Below are positions 34,921-47,385 of a stretch of DNA of 64,000 nt, in pieces (the first letter of the stretch is position 1; each line of letters starts with the position of its first letter). Made by a program: the position numbers and the translations under genes. The notes under the pieces are model-generated. The model did no database searches. It saw only the letters and a list, made by a program, of their open reading frames with translations, and was not told where the DNA came from. The stretch is from Panonychus citri (lineage: Eukaryota; Arthropoda; Arachnida; Trombidiformes; Tetranychidae), in NCBI RefSeq assembly GCF_014898815.1, contig NW_026515507.1:248001-312000 (forward strand), given 5' to 3'.

Positions 34921-35949
34921 ATTAAATATGATTGGATAAATATTGACTCTGATGGATTTCAGGTTTCCCATGATTATCTGCCTAAGGCAATTTAGTAATC
35001 ATGATAATTGATTTGATGACAAAATGATTACCTTGTCTTGGCCTAATGGTTATTGATTAATTACTAATAACCTCAACCAGTGAGTGATATGATTAAATTA
35101 ATTACTTTCATGACAACAACAGCAATGATTTAATTCTGGAAGATGAGAGACTGGAATACATGAGATATATAAACATGGGTGAAAATCGTATCTTACATGG
35201 AGATAACTCGGAACGGAAGTGAAACTTTCTTTCTTACTTTATCTTCCTTCCTTCCGGTTTCTCTGATATCTTTTTTTTTTATTCAGCGAGAAAGTTTTTT
35301 ATTCAATAAAAAAAGAAAACAATCTTAATGATCTAAGTATTTAACCTTTCTTAATTGTAATTAACCTGATTGTCGATTAAATTTACTTCAATCTATTATT
35401 TTGAAATCGCTGATTAAAACTAAACGTCACCTTGATATTAAAAAAAAAACAATCAACTGAACAATTTAAATCTTACCAATTGATTTCCAGGTAGCTATTA
35501 ATTGTAACCAGGTTAATGTGTCAATGTAAACAATTTAACAATTCAATGTAATTCAAAACAGAGATTTAACTTAATTGTTAACAAAGTTGACTAACTAATC
35601 ATACTTATTATCATGGATTTAGTATCGATATTGATTGTTGACTTATTGATAATCGTTTTTTTATGATTAGTCCTTAATCTTGATGATTAGTTTGCCTTTT
35701 GTTCAACATGACAACGACTAATCAACAATAAATTAATCATCATCATTAAGATTAATCTTGGAAATGATTTTCATTGTAAGTCTTTCTATCATCTAAACAA
35801 TGAAACAAAATCATCTAATTAACTACTTGTCTCATATTACAATTTGTTTATTATTTGGTGTAAATTAGTTTTAACAATTGTCACAATAATCAAAGTCATC
35901 ATCAACTAATTAATTGATTCATTATAATCATCCGGATTCTAAACCTTAA

Positions 35950-38090
35950 ATGATCAACTTGTTTAACCTTAAATTTTGTTTACTATTAACAATTAAGGTT
36001 TCATTGGTTCAATCAAATGATGCTAATCAACATCAAGATATTATAACGGTTAATTTAAAGGATCCTTGGGGCTATGAGGCAATTAAACAGATTCACAATA
36101 AAATTGATTACGATCAAAATGGATCCATTGAGAGGAAGGAAAGTATTGAGGTGAGTTAATCATAATTAATTGTTGATTAATTGGTATTGATCATTAGATC
36201 TTTAGCAAAGTGATTAAGCTTCTCTTTCTATTGGTTATCTAAATTGTTACTTGTATCCAATGTTTTCAGTTTATTGTGAAAGATTTGAAAACCAATGAGG
36301 GAAATGAGGCTGATAAAAAGGAGATGACCCTTCATGCTGGCGATAGTTCAATTAGTGTTGATGAAATGTGGGAAACTTGGAGGAAATCTGAAGTTTCCAA
36401 ATGGTCAGTTGATGAGACAATTAATTGGCTAATTAATCATGTTAAATTACCTCAATATACTGATAGTTTCATTGAGAATCACATTGATGGTTCACGTTTA
36501 CCAAGGTAAGTGTACTTTCAAATTGAGTTTGTTATTGTTATTGTAATTGTATTTCAATTTGTTTTGTTTCTCTTCACTCAACTGATTAATTAATCAATCA
36601 ATTTTTTATCTTAATCAAATAGGATTGCTGCTAATCCAGCATTTGCCACTCATATCTTAAAGATAACTGATCCATTAGATAGACAGCGATTAACTTTAAA
36701 TGCAATTGAAGCCGTTTTGTTTGGCGTTTCAAATGATCGCTTTTTACTTGATCGATATTTAATCACAGTTCTAATTGGAGTTGCGTTTATCCTTTGGTTT
36801 GTTCTTAATCAACGACGTAATGTTCAACATCGATTGGATAAAGTTTTCCGACAAATGTCCACTTTACAGGAATCTCGAGATAAACTTTTAACCATTCAAA
36901 GGGAATTGGAAAAAACTAAAGAGGGTAAACAACAGGTTATCGATGAGACGGAAAATTTAACTTCCATATTAAGGTCACAATCATCGAGCGATTTAGTTTA
37001 CCAACGGGATCAATCGTTACAGGAAAAAGGATCTTCGCTAATCAAAGAGATCGCTGCGACTCGACGATCTTTGGCCAAGGCTGAATTAATGTTGTCACAA
37101 ACTCCATTTGAAAGGATTCAACAGCAGAAAATTCAATTACAACGATGGCTTCAAATTACTTATGAGATTGAAAATAAAAACTACAACGAGCAAAAAACTC
37201 AATATGAGGCTGAATTAATTAAACTCAAGAATAAGGTAAATGTCATCACACAATTAGGAAGGTTGATTGATGAATTAATGAGTTGCAATTGTTACTTTTT
37301 TTTAGCTTGGAGGTAAACGTAAGAAAACCAATCGAAAATTATCAGAGCATTATTATGAAGATTTAAAGGCGACTCGGCTTAGATTAACTGGATTAATTAA
37401 TCAAATTGAAATTTGTCGAGATAAATGGATTAAGATTGAAAATCTTTGTGGTTTTCCAATTAGAGATAATCCTGGTTTACCTGTTCTACAACAGGTAAAA
37501 CCCCCGAATTTAACCAGAATGTCATCGGTGGTTGATGAAAGTGAAACAAGTGATCATGAAGATGAATCTTTTACGCGTAAGTATCTGAAAATGGTTAATT
37601 GTCAACAATTTAGAGTTGATCAACTTTTCGTAACTTTTTCTAAATTTTTACATTTTCAGCTTCTCCTGATATTAATGGTGAATTTTTCCCAGAATTTCAA
37701 TTTTTACATCGACCATCAAGCCGAACTGGTGATTATTCAACAACCAAACTAAACAGTTCCAAGCAACTGATGCGATTAATGTCCAACGATGAACCGATTG
37801 ACTCTGTCTCAAGATATCCATTACGAACCAGTAGATCAACATACTTTGATAGGTAAGCGAAATTCTGAAAAATGATTAATTCTCTTAATTCTAATCAATT
37901 GATCAACTGTTAAAGGCCATCAAATGATTCGATGACAATGAAGACAAATGAGCAAAACTTGTCAACAAGAAGTTCCAATCCATCGAGACGACACTTTATT
38001 AGAAGATCAAGTTCACTGCAAGATATTTTATTCCAGATTCCAAAGCAAAGTCGATCCGGTAAAGATGTTGATTTTTCGGCCGAAATTTGA
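35950..38090 (+). CDS. Stim: STIM, ER calcium sensor of store-operated calcium entry
   Basis: Six exons: 35950-36150, 36270-36505, 36623-37235, 37306-37576, 37660-37852 and 37916-38090, all with GT-AG introns of 63-119 bp and consistent phases, giving about 562 residues, close to insect Stim. In order: signal peptide (1-22), a canonical EF-hand loop D53-E64 (DYDQNGSIERKE), a SAM domain (about 95-175), one transmembrane helix (about 191-207), coiled coil 1, then the SOAR/CAD region (about 300-405) with RWLQITYEIE and the CGFPI..NPG motif. Known role: the luminal EF-SAM senses ER calcium loss, STIM clusters at ER-plasma membrane contacts, and SOAR opens Orai channels. The Ser/Arg-rich tail lacks an obvious terminal lysine tract. 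The last exon could use a hidden donor after residue SRS; I took the in-frame TGA. Confidence 0.93.
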
Positions 38091-38219
38091 TTCGAAATTA
38101 AGTCCAACTTTCGATTTAATTATCGATTTACTTAAGTAATCCAGTCAATTTGAATGTAATTTAATTCCATTAAAAGATTACCAATCTGTTTGTTTGTATA
38201 TGTACAATAAGATTAGTCA

Positions 38220-38225
38220 AATAAA
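38220..38225 (+). promoter_or_regulatory. Likely STIM polyadenylation signal AATAAA
   Basis: AATAAA 130 bp downstream of the STIM stop codon, in AT-rich sequence. Confidence 0.6.
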
Positions 38226-38434
38226 AAGATTTTCTGGTTTAACTGTAAAAGAAAAAGTTATCATTAGTTTGATTGATATTTACAAGTTGCAAGTAATTAA
38301 ACCGAAATTTAAATGCAATTAAAGCTGATTACATCAATCAAATTTATTTTCTAAAATAGATAAGGTCTCACTGGCCCTTGACAAAACAACAACTAAATAT
38401 TTTGTTGAGGTGGGTTTTCCAGAATTGATTCGAG

Positions 38435-38471
<37 letters not shown>

Positions 38472-39033
38472 AAAGTTTTAAAGGATTGAAAATGTAGACA
38501 AGAATGTAAACAAGTTTGTTTCAACATATTCCATTATTAGTTCATAAATGGTTCCTTCTCTTGGTGTTTTTCCATGAAATGATGAACTTTAGTGTCGAGC
38601 TATTTGGTTGTTTGATATTTGATGGATGTATGATTACGATTATAAATGATGATGACATTATATACGTGTAATCATACAAGTATATTATGTTATATGTATA
38701 TGTATAACTGTGGTATTAGCTTGTTCCTGGATTAACTTTTTATCCTTGAACTGTGAGCTCTCACATGAAAGAGAGCAATGTTTTGTTTGTTTCATTGATT
38801 CCAGTATCTTTAAATTACTGGTGACAAAAAAAAACCAATCAATTAATCCTGTGTGGTGTATGTGTGTTTGTTGTGTGTGTTTATGTGAAAGGATTAGATT
38901 TTGTAATTGTTTAAAACTAGTCAAGTTAAATTTAATCACGATTCAAATCGCTCTTTCTTGTTTCGCTGTTTTTAAATTATGACGATTAAAGTGCCAAATA
39001 AATTTAAAGGAAAAATAGTAGATATTAGTCTTC
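38226..39033. other. STIM-CTCF convergent spacer
   Basis: Holds a GA microsatellite (38439-38468), TATA-rich sequence near 38660-38705 and GT-rich sequence near 38852-38885. It receives the 3' ends of STIM (+) and CTCF (-). Open frames on both strands here are mirror images of low-complexity DNA. Confidence 0.6.
38439..38468. repeat. (AG)n microsatellite
   Basis: AG tract of about 30 bp downstream of STIM. Confidence 0.95.
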
Positions 39034-42000
39034 TCATTGTGCATGAGCTGCAGGCATTGATAATATTGCCTCATCTTCTTCATCATCATCTTTAAAACCA
39101 AAACATTCAGCTAAATCTTTTTGCTTCTGAATTTGATCACGTATCTGCTTCGTGTCTTCTGGAATAACCAACGGTGGAGGTACAACAGGCGTTGTGGCAA
39201 CAGGAAGATTAGAAGTTAATTTAGCAGCTTTGTTGCCGGGTAGAGCGTAGTCAGGATCATCGATAATGTTGTCAGGTTGGATTGCATTAGCAGCTTCTTC
39301 GTCTTCGGCTTGTAATTGGATAATAATATTTTCTAGAGAAAACAAAAATAAAACAAAAACATTGGTTAAAAAAGAGTAGAGACAAAAGTGTGAACTCAAA
39401 CAGTGATTGGGTAAACAAGACATGAGAAGCATAATAAAAAAAAGTTCATTTGACATTTTACCTTTAGAGGAATTACCGTTTGCTGATGTGAGAACGGAGG
39501 CATTTCTAACAGTTGATGCACGGAGTTTTCCTCCAGATGTAAGAATAGCTCGTCTAGTTTTACCACCAGCTCCGGAAGATGGATCCAGAATGATAGCTGA
39601 TGAGTTACCACTTTGGTCTAAGGTTGCGTATGAGCTTTGCGAGTTAGATTCTTCTTCATTGTTTATTTGAACAACTTCAAAGACTACAACTTGGTCGCCG
39701 GAAATCATTTGCTGAGTTTGTGGGTCTAAAGTGAACTGCAAAGTTTGTGGATCCAATGATTCCTCATCGGTGTTTGGCAAAATCATTTGTGAATTTTCAT
39801 CACTTTCTTCGTCAATCAATTGATGGCTGTCATTCATTCGACTACTTGAATCGAAATTGGCATCTTTGTAAGCATCAGGATCATGAACAACAAGATGCCT
39901 CATTAAATTACCTTGAAGAATAAGAAAAAGTTAAGTTAGTAATTAAATCGTATAATCAATATAGATGCTGATGTTTCCCCTCCCCCCTAAATAAGTACCT
40001 TTATGTCTAAAAGCTTTAGTACAGTGAGGACATTCATGCGTCTTCTCTTTTGGTTGAGGTGGAATATACTCTGGATTATGATACAAGTTTTTATGTCTCT
40101 TAAGAAGCTGTTTTTGTCTAAAAGATTGGTCACATTCGTCACATCTGAGAATTGAGAGAATAAAAGATGATTCGTGTTTTAGAGGAAAAAAAATAATCAA
40201 AGTTATACAATAAGGTTGAGGTCATTTTAATCTTACTCAAAAGGTTTCTGATCAGTATGAATCAACATATGGGATTCCAAGTGTCGAGCGGATACACTGG
40301 CATAATTACACAAGTCGCACTTGAAGCATTTTTCTCCTTCATGACTTTTTAGATGAATCTAAAAAAAATAAGATGTAGATAGAGGGAGAACAAGACAATT
40401 GTGAAAATGAGCATCAGTGTTGATGAAAATAAAAAGACAATTGCTCTTGATAAACTTACTTTAAACGAATATCTGTCAGCAAAAGATTGATCGCATCTTT
40501 TGCATGTCAAAGGCTTGTCACTGGTATGTAACTTTTGAACATGGATTCTTAAATCAGTTTTACGACCGCAAGTAGTTGGACATTGGTCACACTGTTTTAT
40601 TAGAAAATAAATACGAGATTAGTAATTATTAAGGAGACTCTTATAGACCAAATTATTCACCTTGAAGACCGGTTTATTCCCACTGTGAATAAGTTTGTGA
40701 GCTTTCAACGAATTACTTTGGGTGAATCTGGCATGACAAACGTCACATTCATATGGTTTCTCCCCTGTATGAATCCTTAAATGCCTCTTTAATTTATATG
40801 TATCAGGACTGGCATAGGTACAGTGAGGGCATTGGTAAGGCCTTTCTCCTGTGTGACATCTCATATGTCTTTTCAATTTAGATAATTCAACACTGGCATA
40901 ATCGCATTCAGGACATCTATGAGGCTTCTCATGAGTGTGTCGATATCGTACATGTCGAACGAGTTCTCCTGTTAAATAAATAGTAAAGAGGGAGAGAATT
41001 AGAAAATATTTGAATAACAAATGTTTCAAAATTTGCTTAATTACCAGATGTAGTGAATGCAGCATCGCAGTATTTACAGCCATGAGGTCGTACACCAGTG
41101 TGTGTATTAACATGATTTTGGAGAGATGCTATTGTTTTGAAGCCTCGTTCACATATACCACATTTGTGAGGCCTTTCTTCACTATGAGATTTCATATGCC
41201 GTGACAATAGGTATCGTTTGTTACTGGCATAATTACAGTAGTTACACATATGAGAGTTTGGATTTAAAGGAGTTTGAGGTGTTGATATTTTGTGCTTCTT
41301 TCCTGTGGTTGCAGGACTTTTCTTGGTTCTTTTAGGTTTTGGAGTAGCTGAGGAAATGGAAAATTTTCATTAGTCAACAAACTTATGATTGTATTCATTG
41401 TGTCAAATTTACCAAGAATGGGTTTCATTTCACCAGATTCCAATGGTAACATGTCATCAGTCTCATTATCCATAAGTTCTTCTGGTTCTTCTTCTTCAAT
41501 AGCACCCGAACTAGGTGGTGGATTAACTGTAATTGTAATAGGTTTCGATGGAAATTAAATTATGCTCTTGTTTTTAAATCATTAAAAATCTCACCTTCAT
41601 CGAAATCATAAACAGAAATGTCATTGGGTTTTTCTATTTCCAGTCTTTCTTGTTTAACTTGCTGAGGTACACTCTCTTCAACTATCTGGTCAGCTTTGAC
41701 TTCTGTAAACAGAGTAAATTAAGTATCAATTAATTGTTTTGAACAGTCGAATAAAAATTTATTACAAAAGCAATAGTAGTGTTACTAACCACTGTCACTA
41801 GTTCGTGCCAAAGCTAAGGTTCCCCCTGCACTAGCAACCAATGAACCTGCTGAGACCTGCTCTTGTCCCGCTGGTTGTTGAACAATGAGTACATAGCCTC
41901 CAACTGAATCAGGGACAAGAGCCAAAGTAGGAAATGAACCGGTACCGTCAGCCGAAGTACCGGGTGCTGCAGCAACAACGCTCGTTCCTGTTGCTCCACT

Positions 42001-43065
42001 GCCATTTTGAGTCAATACCTGTCAATGGAATTATGAAAGTAAAACATAGAGGCTCATTAAGATTAACGAATATAAAGTTAAAATCTTTAAAAAAAGAGAG
42101 AATGAGAAAGCATAAGTAAAAACAGATTACTGAAGTAGCAGTATATTAACACAGTAATGTAGACAAACAGAAAGGTGTTAGATAACTGACAACTAGTCAT
42201 TCGGAGTATAAATTAGTAGAAAATAAATATAAGATGAGCAATAAACATAGAATAAAGGAGGAGAAAGAGAGGGAATATAAGATTAGAGGCTATAAGCGAA
42301 AGAGAGGGAAAAGAGAGAGAGAGAGAGAAGAGAGCAAAGCAGCAGTTGGAGGATGAGAGATCTAAGCTTGAATGAGTGAGAGAAAGAAGGAAACAAGGCC
42401 TAAACAAAAAAGACAGAGAGAAGAGAAAGAGAAAGCGTTAACATTTTGCTTTTTCAATCAAATAAGAGAAAGAGAGAGAGAGAAACAAAAAAGAGACCAA
42501 GATGGAAGCGAGGATTAGCAAAGATACAAAACCGTAGGAATACTAAAGCAAAAAGGAATAAAAATTATATAAAAATGAGAGGGATATGTAAGTTCAGTTA
42601 ACATGTAGAACGATGAATAGGAAGAGAAAAAAAGAAAACAGAAATCTAATAGAAACCCAAGACCAGGGGAAACAGGCAAGAAAGAGAGACGACAATCTAT
42701 ACCAAGGGTTGTTGGTAAGGAAGAGAGAGAGAGAGAGATAAAGAGAAAGAGAAAGAGAAGAAGAAAGAGAGAAAAGAAAGAGAGTAAGAAGCACAAGTAG
42801 GACAAAAATACAGAAATAAAAATGGAGATTCTTATTATGATTTTTTTAAGGAACAATTTAATTCTCTTAAATGAAAGAGAGTTAATTAACATACCTGTGA
42901 AGCTTCAATAGTATAATAAGTTGGTTGTGTAGTTTGATTATTAGCATCAGTGGCGCTAACCGTCGTCTCACCAATCTCCTTGTTGAAAGACTGTAAATAA
43001 TTTTGTAGTTCATTTATTGTCTCCACTTCAGTGCCACCACCGTCACAAACTATATTATTAGACAT
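39034..43065 (-). CDS. CTCF: CTCF, eleven-zinc-finger insulator protein
   Basis: Eleven coding exons on the minus strand: 43065-42895, 42018-41790, 41702-41595, 41526-41413, 41347-41045, 40968-40661, 40591-40460, 40358-40237, 40144-39999, 39911-39462 and 39332-39034. Phases agree throughout, giving about 793 residues. It has eleven C2H2 fingers with the CTCF order and linkers: finger 3 ends with the TSGELVRH stretch, finger 4 starts CDYASVELSKLKRH, finger 6 has CHARFTQS, and finger 10 has SFRQKQLL. N- and C-terminal parts are low-complexity, with acidic patches. CTCF binds DNA through the finger array and shapes chromatin loops and insulation. Only intron 1 is long (876 bp, GA-rich); the others are 65-129 bp. 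The gene is divergent with NAA20. Confidence 0.96.
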
Positions 43066-43890
43066 GGTTACTTATAGTTTTGTTTTTCTGGGTGATAATT
43101 TATGGAGAATGAGAATAAATTATAAAAAAAATGTTTAGATTATTAAAGAAAATAACCAAAAAAAGGGATAAGGGTCAACATTTAGAACGAAGAATTGATA
43201 AAAATAAGAAATGAGAAAGAGAGGAAAAGACAGAAACATTAAGAGAAACCCAAAGTCAGGTAAGAGAAAAGAGAGAGAGACTATACCAAAGGGTGTTGGT
43301 AAGGCAAAGAGAGAGAATTAGAAAGAGAGAAAGAGAAAAAGAAAGAGAAAGAGAGAGTATTTTCGTCGCCATTTTATTCTATTGTATTTCTTTCTAGTGG
43401 CTCCATCTCTTTTTCTTTTATTCAATTGGCTCTTTTTTCGAATTTTTTTCTCTCGATTATCTTTGCTTATTTTCTCTTTTCTATCCCATAGATGGTGCCA
43501 CTTTTGTAGAACTTTTGTTTACATTTTGAAAAGAAACAAAATTTTCTTTTAATTAATTTTTTTTTGTTGGTCAATTTTCTCCTAATTACAATTAAGGTTA
43601 GTATTTTATTGTAATTTGATTTCTTTTGGAATTTAATTCAGTATCTTTGTGTTATCTTGTTGATGGTGGTGGTGATTCTATTGATGAATTTAGTTTGGGT
43701 TTTTTTTTCTATGAAATTTCATTTGTTTTTTATGTTCACATGTTTGAGATGATTTTTTTTCTTTTCTTTTTAATTCTTGGTAAATTCCCTTGAAGCTATT
43801 TGATTTTTTCTGATTAACTATTTATTTTCTTGCTTCTTGTTTGTTTGAATTTATGTAGATATTGTCCTCTGATTGGTAGCTGATTACAAA
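43066..43890. promoter_or_regulatory. Shared upstream region of CTCF and NAA20
   Basis: 825 bp between the two start codons, which point away from each other. The CTCF side is purine-rich on the plus strand (AGAGAAA runs, 43205-43355); the NAA20 side is T-rich with TTTCTTTT runs. No TATA box is evident. A bidirectional promoter is inferred from spacing only. NAA20 may have a short 5' untranslated exon here. Confidence 0.55.
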
Positions 43891-44742
43891 ATGACCAACA
43901 TTAGACCATTCAAATGTGAAGATCTCTTTAAATATAATAACATGTAAGTTGAATTTGATGTTTGAAAATTTTTTCGCTTTTTTTATTATTAATTAATTTT
44001 CTATAATTTCAGTAATTTAGATCCATGGACTGAAACATATGGATTATCTTTTTATCTACAATATATCGGTCATTGGCCTGAATATTTTCAAGTTGTTGAA
44101 GCTCCTGATGGTCAACTCGTTGGATACAGTAGGTTTTTTTTTACTGATGAAAATTTTATTTCATTTCTATAGAATCAATTACTATAACTATTTATTTGTG
44201 GTCACTTTTTATATTTAAGTCATGGGTAAGATTGAAGGAACTGGTGAATCTTGGAGAGGTCATGTCACTGCTCTATCAGTAGACCATGTGTATCGACGAC
44301 TGGGTATTGCAGCCAAATTAATGAGAGGTCTTGAAGAAATTTCGGAAAAGTAAGGATCATTTCTGTTTCTCTCTCTCTCTCTCTTGTCTTTCTCACTTTG
44401 TTCATTATTTTAAGATCCTAATCTATTGTTATCTTCTTACCAGAAAAGAAGCTTACTTTGTTGATTTATTTGTTCGAGTATCAAATAAAGTGGCCGTCGA
44501 TATGTACACACGATTAGGATACAGTGTTTATCGTAGGGTTATTGACTATTACATTGGTGATCCTGATGAAGATGCTTTTGGTAAGATTTTTACAGCTATT
44601 TCGTTCTCATGTAAGAACAAATTCTAATTGTTGTCTTAATTATTATCTATTATTAGATATGCGGAAAGCGTTATCCAGAGATAAATTGAAGAAATCAATA
44701 ATACCCTTGCCCCATCCTGTCAGACCCGAGGACTTGGATTAA
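43891..44742 (+). CDS. Naa20: NAA20, catalytic subunit of the NatB N-terminal acetyltransferase
   Basis: Five exons: 43891-43943, 44013-44128, 44220-44349, 44444-44580 and 44657-44742; introns are 69-94 bp with matching phases. The product is 173 residues, against about 178 in human. The GNAT fold is recognisable throughout: N-terminal RPF, LDPWTETYGLSFYLQYIGHWPEYF, the acetyl-CoA loop RRLGIAAK, FVDLFVRVSNKVAVDMY, and the C-terminal tail IIPLPHPVRPEDLD that is nearly fixed in animals. With its partner NAA25 it acetylates proteins starting Met-Asp/Glu/Asn/Gln at the ribosome. Confidence 0.98.
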
Positions 44743-46180
44743 CTTAAATCCCGAGATGAAAAGTTGATCAATCCAATTGTCCCAACTTTTGATCAAAAAA
44801 GATTTTGGTGCTTTTGTATTAATAATTTGTAAAAATTTCAATCATCTCTGTGACTTTCCCAAAACAATTGCCTGATTAATTTAAAACGAGAGGAAGACGA
44901 AACAAAATCAACGAGGAAAAAAAAGACATTTCTTAATCTGCCTTCAAACAAAAATTGAAAGTTCAAGACTCATTGTGATAATTAACTAATTTTGAAACAA
45001 TTTCGATTCACAAACTTCAATCTAATCGTTTTCCGCGTTTATGAATAAATTGAGCTGAACGAAAAACAATTAAGCAGATCATTATTCCTTTACTAATTCT
45101 TAAACTGTCAACATACCAGTACATTCTAGAAGAAGTAAGAAAATTGTATTAATAGCACAAATCACTTAATCTCATCATTAATAATTCAAACGATTCGCAA
45201 TTAAGATTAATCTAAATTAATTTCCAATTAAAAATTTTCCACTGAAGGTTAACATTACCCATAGAATCCCATAGATGTCATTAGTAACTTGGATCGCGAA
45301 AAAAGTTTTTAATTTCTCAATAACTGTTAATCTTTAGTTAATTGTTCCAATCAATTTTTGATTCAATCTTTACCTTAATCTGATTTGTTTTGTTTTCCTT
45401 TTTAAAGCTTCAGATCTTCTCTTAATTTATTTCAATGATTAGTAAATTGTTTACCAAGTTTGGACTGAGAAAAGGTAATCAAAAGAAAAGGTTATTCACC
45501 AATAACTAAAGACAATTAAGGATTTTAACCAATTGGTTATTTGGCCCTTGTTTGATTCTTGAGAAACCATTAATAGGGATGATTACCTTAAACTTTAATT
45601 AGACACAATTAAAATGATTCATTGAAAATGTAACAATTTATCAAATCTCCTAAAAGGTAAATAGGAAATCAAATGAACATTTGAAACTCATTTAACTCTA
45701 ATTCGTAGGCATGAAGTGAGCATCTTAATATCAACGTTAATCATGTTAATCAAGTTGTCCGGAACCAAGACCACGTTAAAATACCCGTGACTAGTTTAAT
45801 GTTGATTCTCTTCCTTAATCAATGAATTTTGTGGTCAACATTAAGAATTAACAATTTAATTCCGATTCTTTTGTTATCTTGGTCACCTTTTCATCTTATC
45901 TGACCATCACTTCATCTAAAATTAACTCTAAAAACACCCTCACCTCCTTTACTCACCTTAATTTCCTCTTCCATCATCATCATCATCTTTTAATTCCTAT
46001 TCCAAAAGCTAAACATGAATCCCTGAACTCAATTCTAATCCATCAGTCCAACTCTTTAATTCATATATAAGAATAATATTCATCATAATCTTTTTTTTTC
46101 TTACGATAATCATGATGGAATAAGAATTCATCTTCTTCTCCTCCTCACCATCTCCACCCTTCTCATTTTTTTCAGTGTAA

Positions 46181-46211
<31 letters not shown>

Positions 46212-47385
46212 ATTCTTAGTATAGTTTTCATCTTCCATTTATCATTAATGAAGATTAACAAGATAAACAATCTCTTTGCCGATTCCCCTGATTTACCATG
46301 AAGTTGAATGGCCATGAACCTGATCCCTTTTCATAACTGAATCGCTCATCAATCATTTTTTTTTCGTAATCATTGATTCACTCGATTCTTTTAAAACAAT
46401 TCTAACCCATGAATTCACTTTGAAAATCTTATCCCCTGTTCATAAAAACAGATAAACTCACTTAACCCTCTCTCTATTAGAACAATAATTATCATCAGTC
46501 ACAATCAACTAATCACATTAAGAGTAATTAACCCCATAGAATTGGTAATCATAATCATTTAACCTCTTTCTCTGTCTCTCTCTCTCTCTCTCTCTCGGTC
46601 AACAATTTACTAATTCAGATAAATACTCAAACGAAGGACAATTGAACAAAAATTCAATTGCTCTGATTTAATAGCAAATATCAAATATCATCTCATCTTA
46701 TTAACAATCAATCAGCTAATTAACAATCAATTGTAATCTTACACTTAATCAACTTGAATTGTATTTGTTTATTATATTTTTTTCGTAACACAATCAACAT
46801 AAGAATCTAAAGAGTAAAGTTAATTGTAATCTCAGTTAATTGTGTTCAATTAAGAATTTGGACAATTTAGAGGAAAAATTTAACAATTAAAAATGATGAT
46901 TGTTATTGTTGGAGTTTTTTTTTATTGTTTCGTTTATAACAAGAAATGATTAAAATTGATTTAGTTGTTTGTTTGATGATCAAGTGTATTGGTAAAATGA
47001 TGATGATGATCAAGATAATTAATGGTTACAATTAATGAAATTTATGTTTTCTTGTAAAGAGTAAAGAGGAATAAATAAAGAAAATGTGAATGCTAATCAA
47101 CATAAACAATTAAAGGTAAAGAGAGAGATTAAAAGATTAATTAACAATTAAAATGATGAAATTAATCTCTTCCTTTTTTTCTTATTGATACTGATTATCA
47201 ACAATCAAAATAATGGCAACAAAAGTTTTAAATTTTTTTTCTCTTGATCTCATGATGATTATGATGATGATTTAGAAGATGATGAGTTAATTCAGTGGAT
47301 TTAAAAATATGATTAATGGAATCAAATTAATACATTTAAATAAATGTTTCCAATTTTGTGGTGATTAATTGCCTTTCTCAGAGTT
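44743..47385. other. Intergenic; NAA20 3' UTR then no gene seen
   Basis: A plus-strand AATAAA lies at 45044-45049, about 300 bp after the NAA20 stop. CT microsatellites occur at 46187-46212 and near 46576-46596. No protein of known type is recognised. Confidence 0.55.
46187..46212. repeat. (CT)n microsatellite
   Basis: CT tract of about 26 bp. Confidence 0.95.

Larger units (their letters stand above)
26726..35949. other. Intergenic or intronic desert, no gene recognised
   Basis: More than 9 kb without a recognisable protein. It holds GA, GAT and AAT microsatellites (27224, 28807, 28864, 34115, 34898). One GC-richer patch on the minus strand (32860-32939) has plausible splice borders and is reported separately as a weak exon candidate. 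The remaining open frames look like chance. Confidence 0.5.

Noticed and set aside
38685..38982. Overlapping frames on both strands between STIM and CTCF
   Set aside because: Built from TATA- and GT-rich low-complexity DNA in the convergent spacer; no family resemblance.
42213..42892. Leu/Ser/Phe-rich minus-strand frames in CTCF intron 1
   Set aside because: Translation of a GA-rich intron; no conserved residues, and CTCF splicing skips it.
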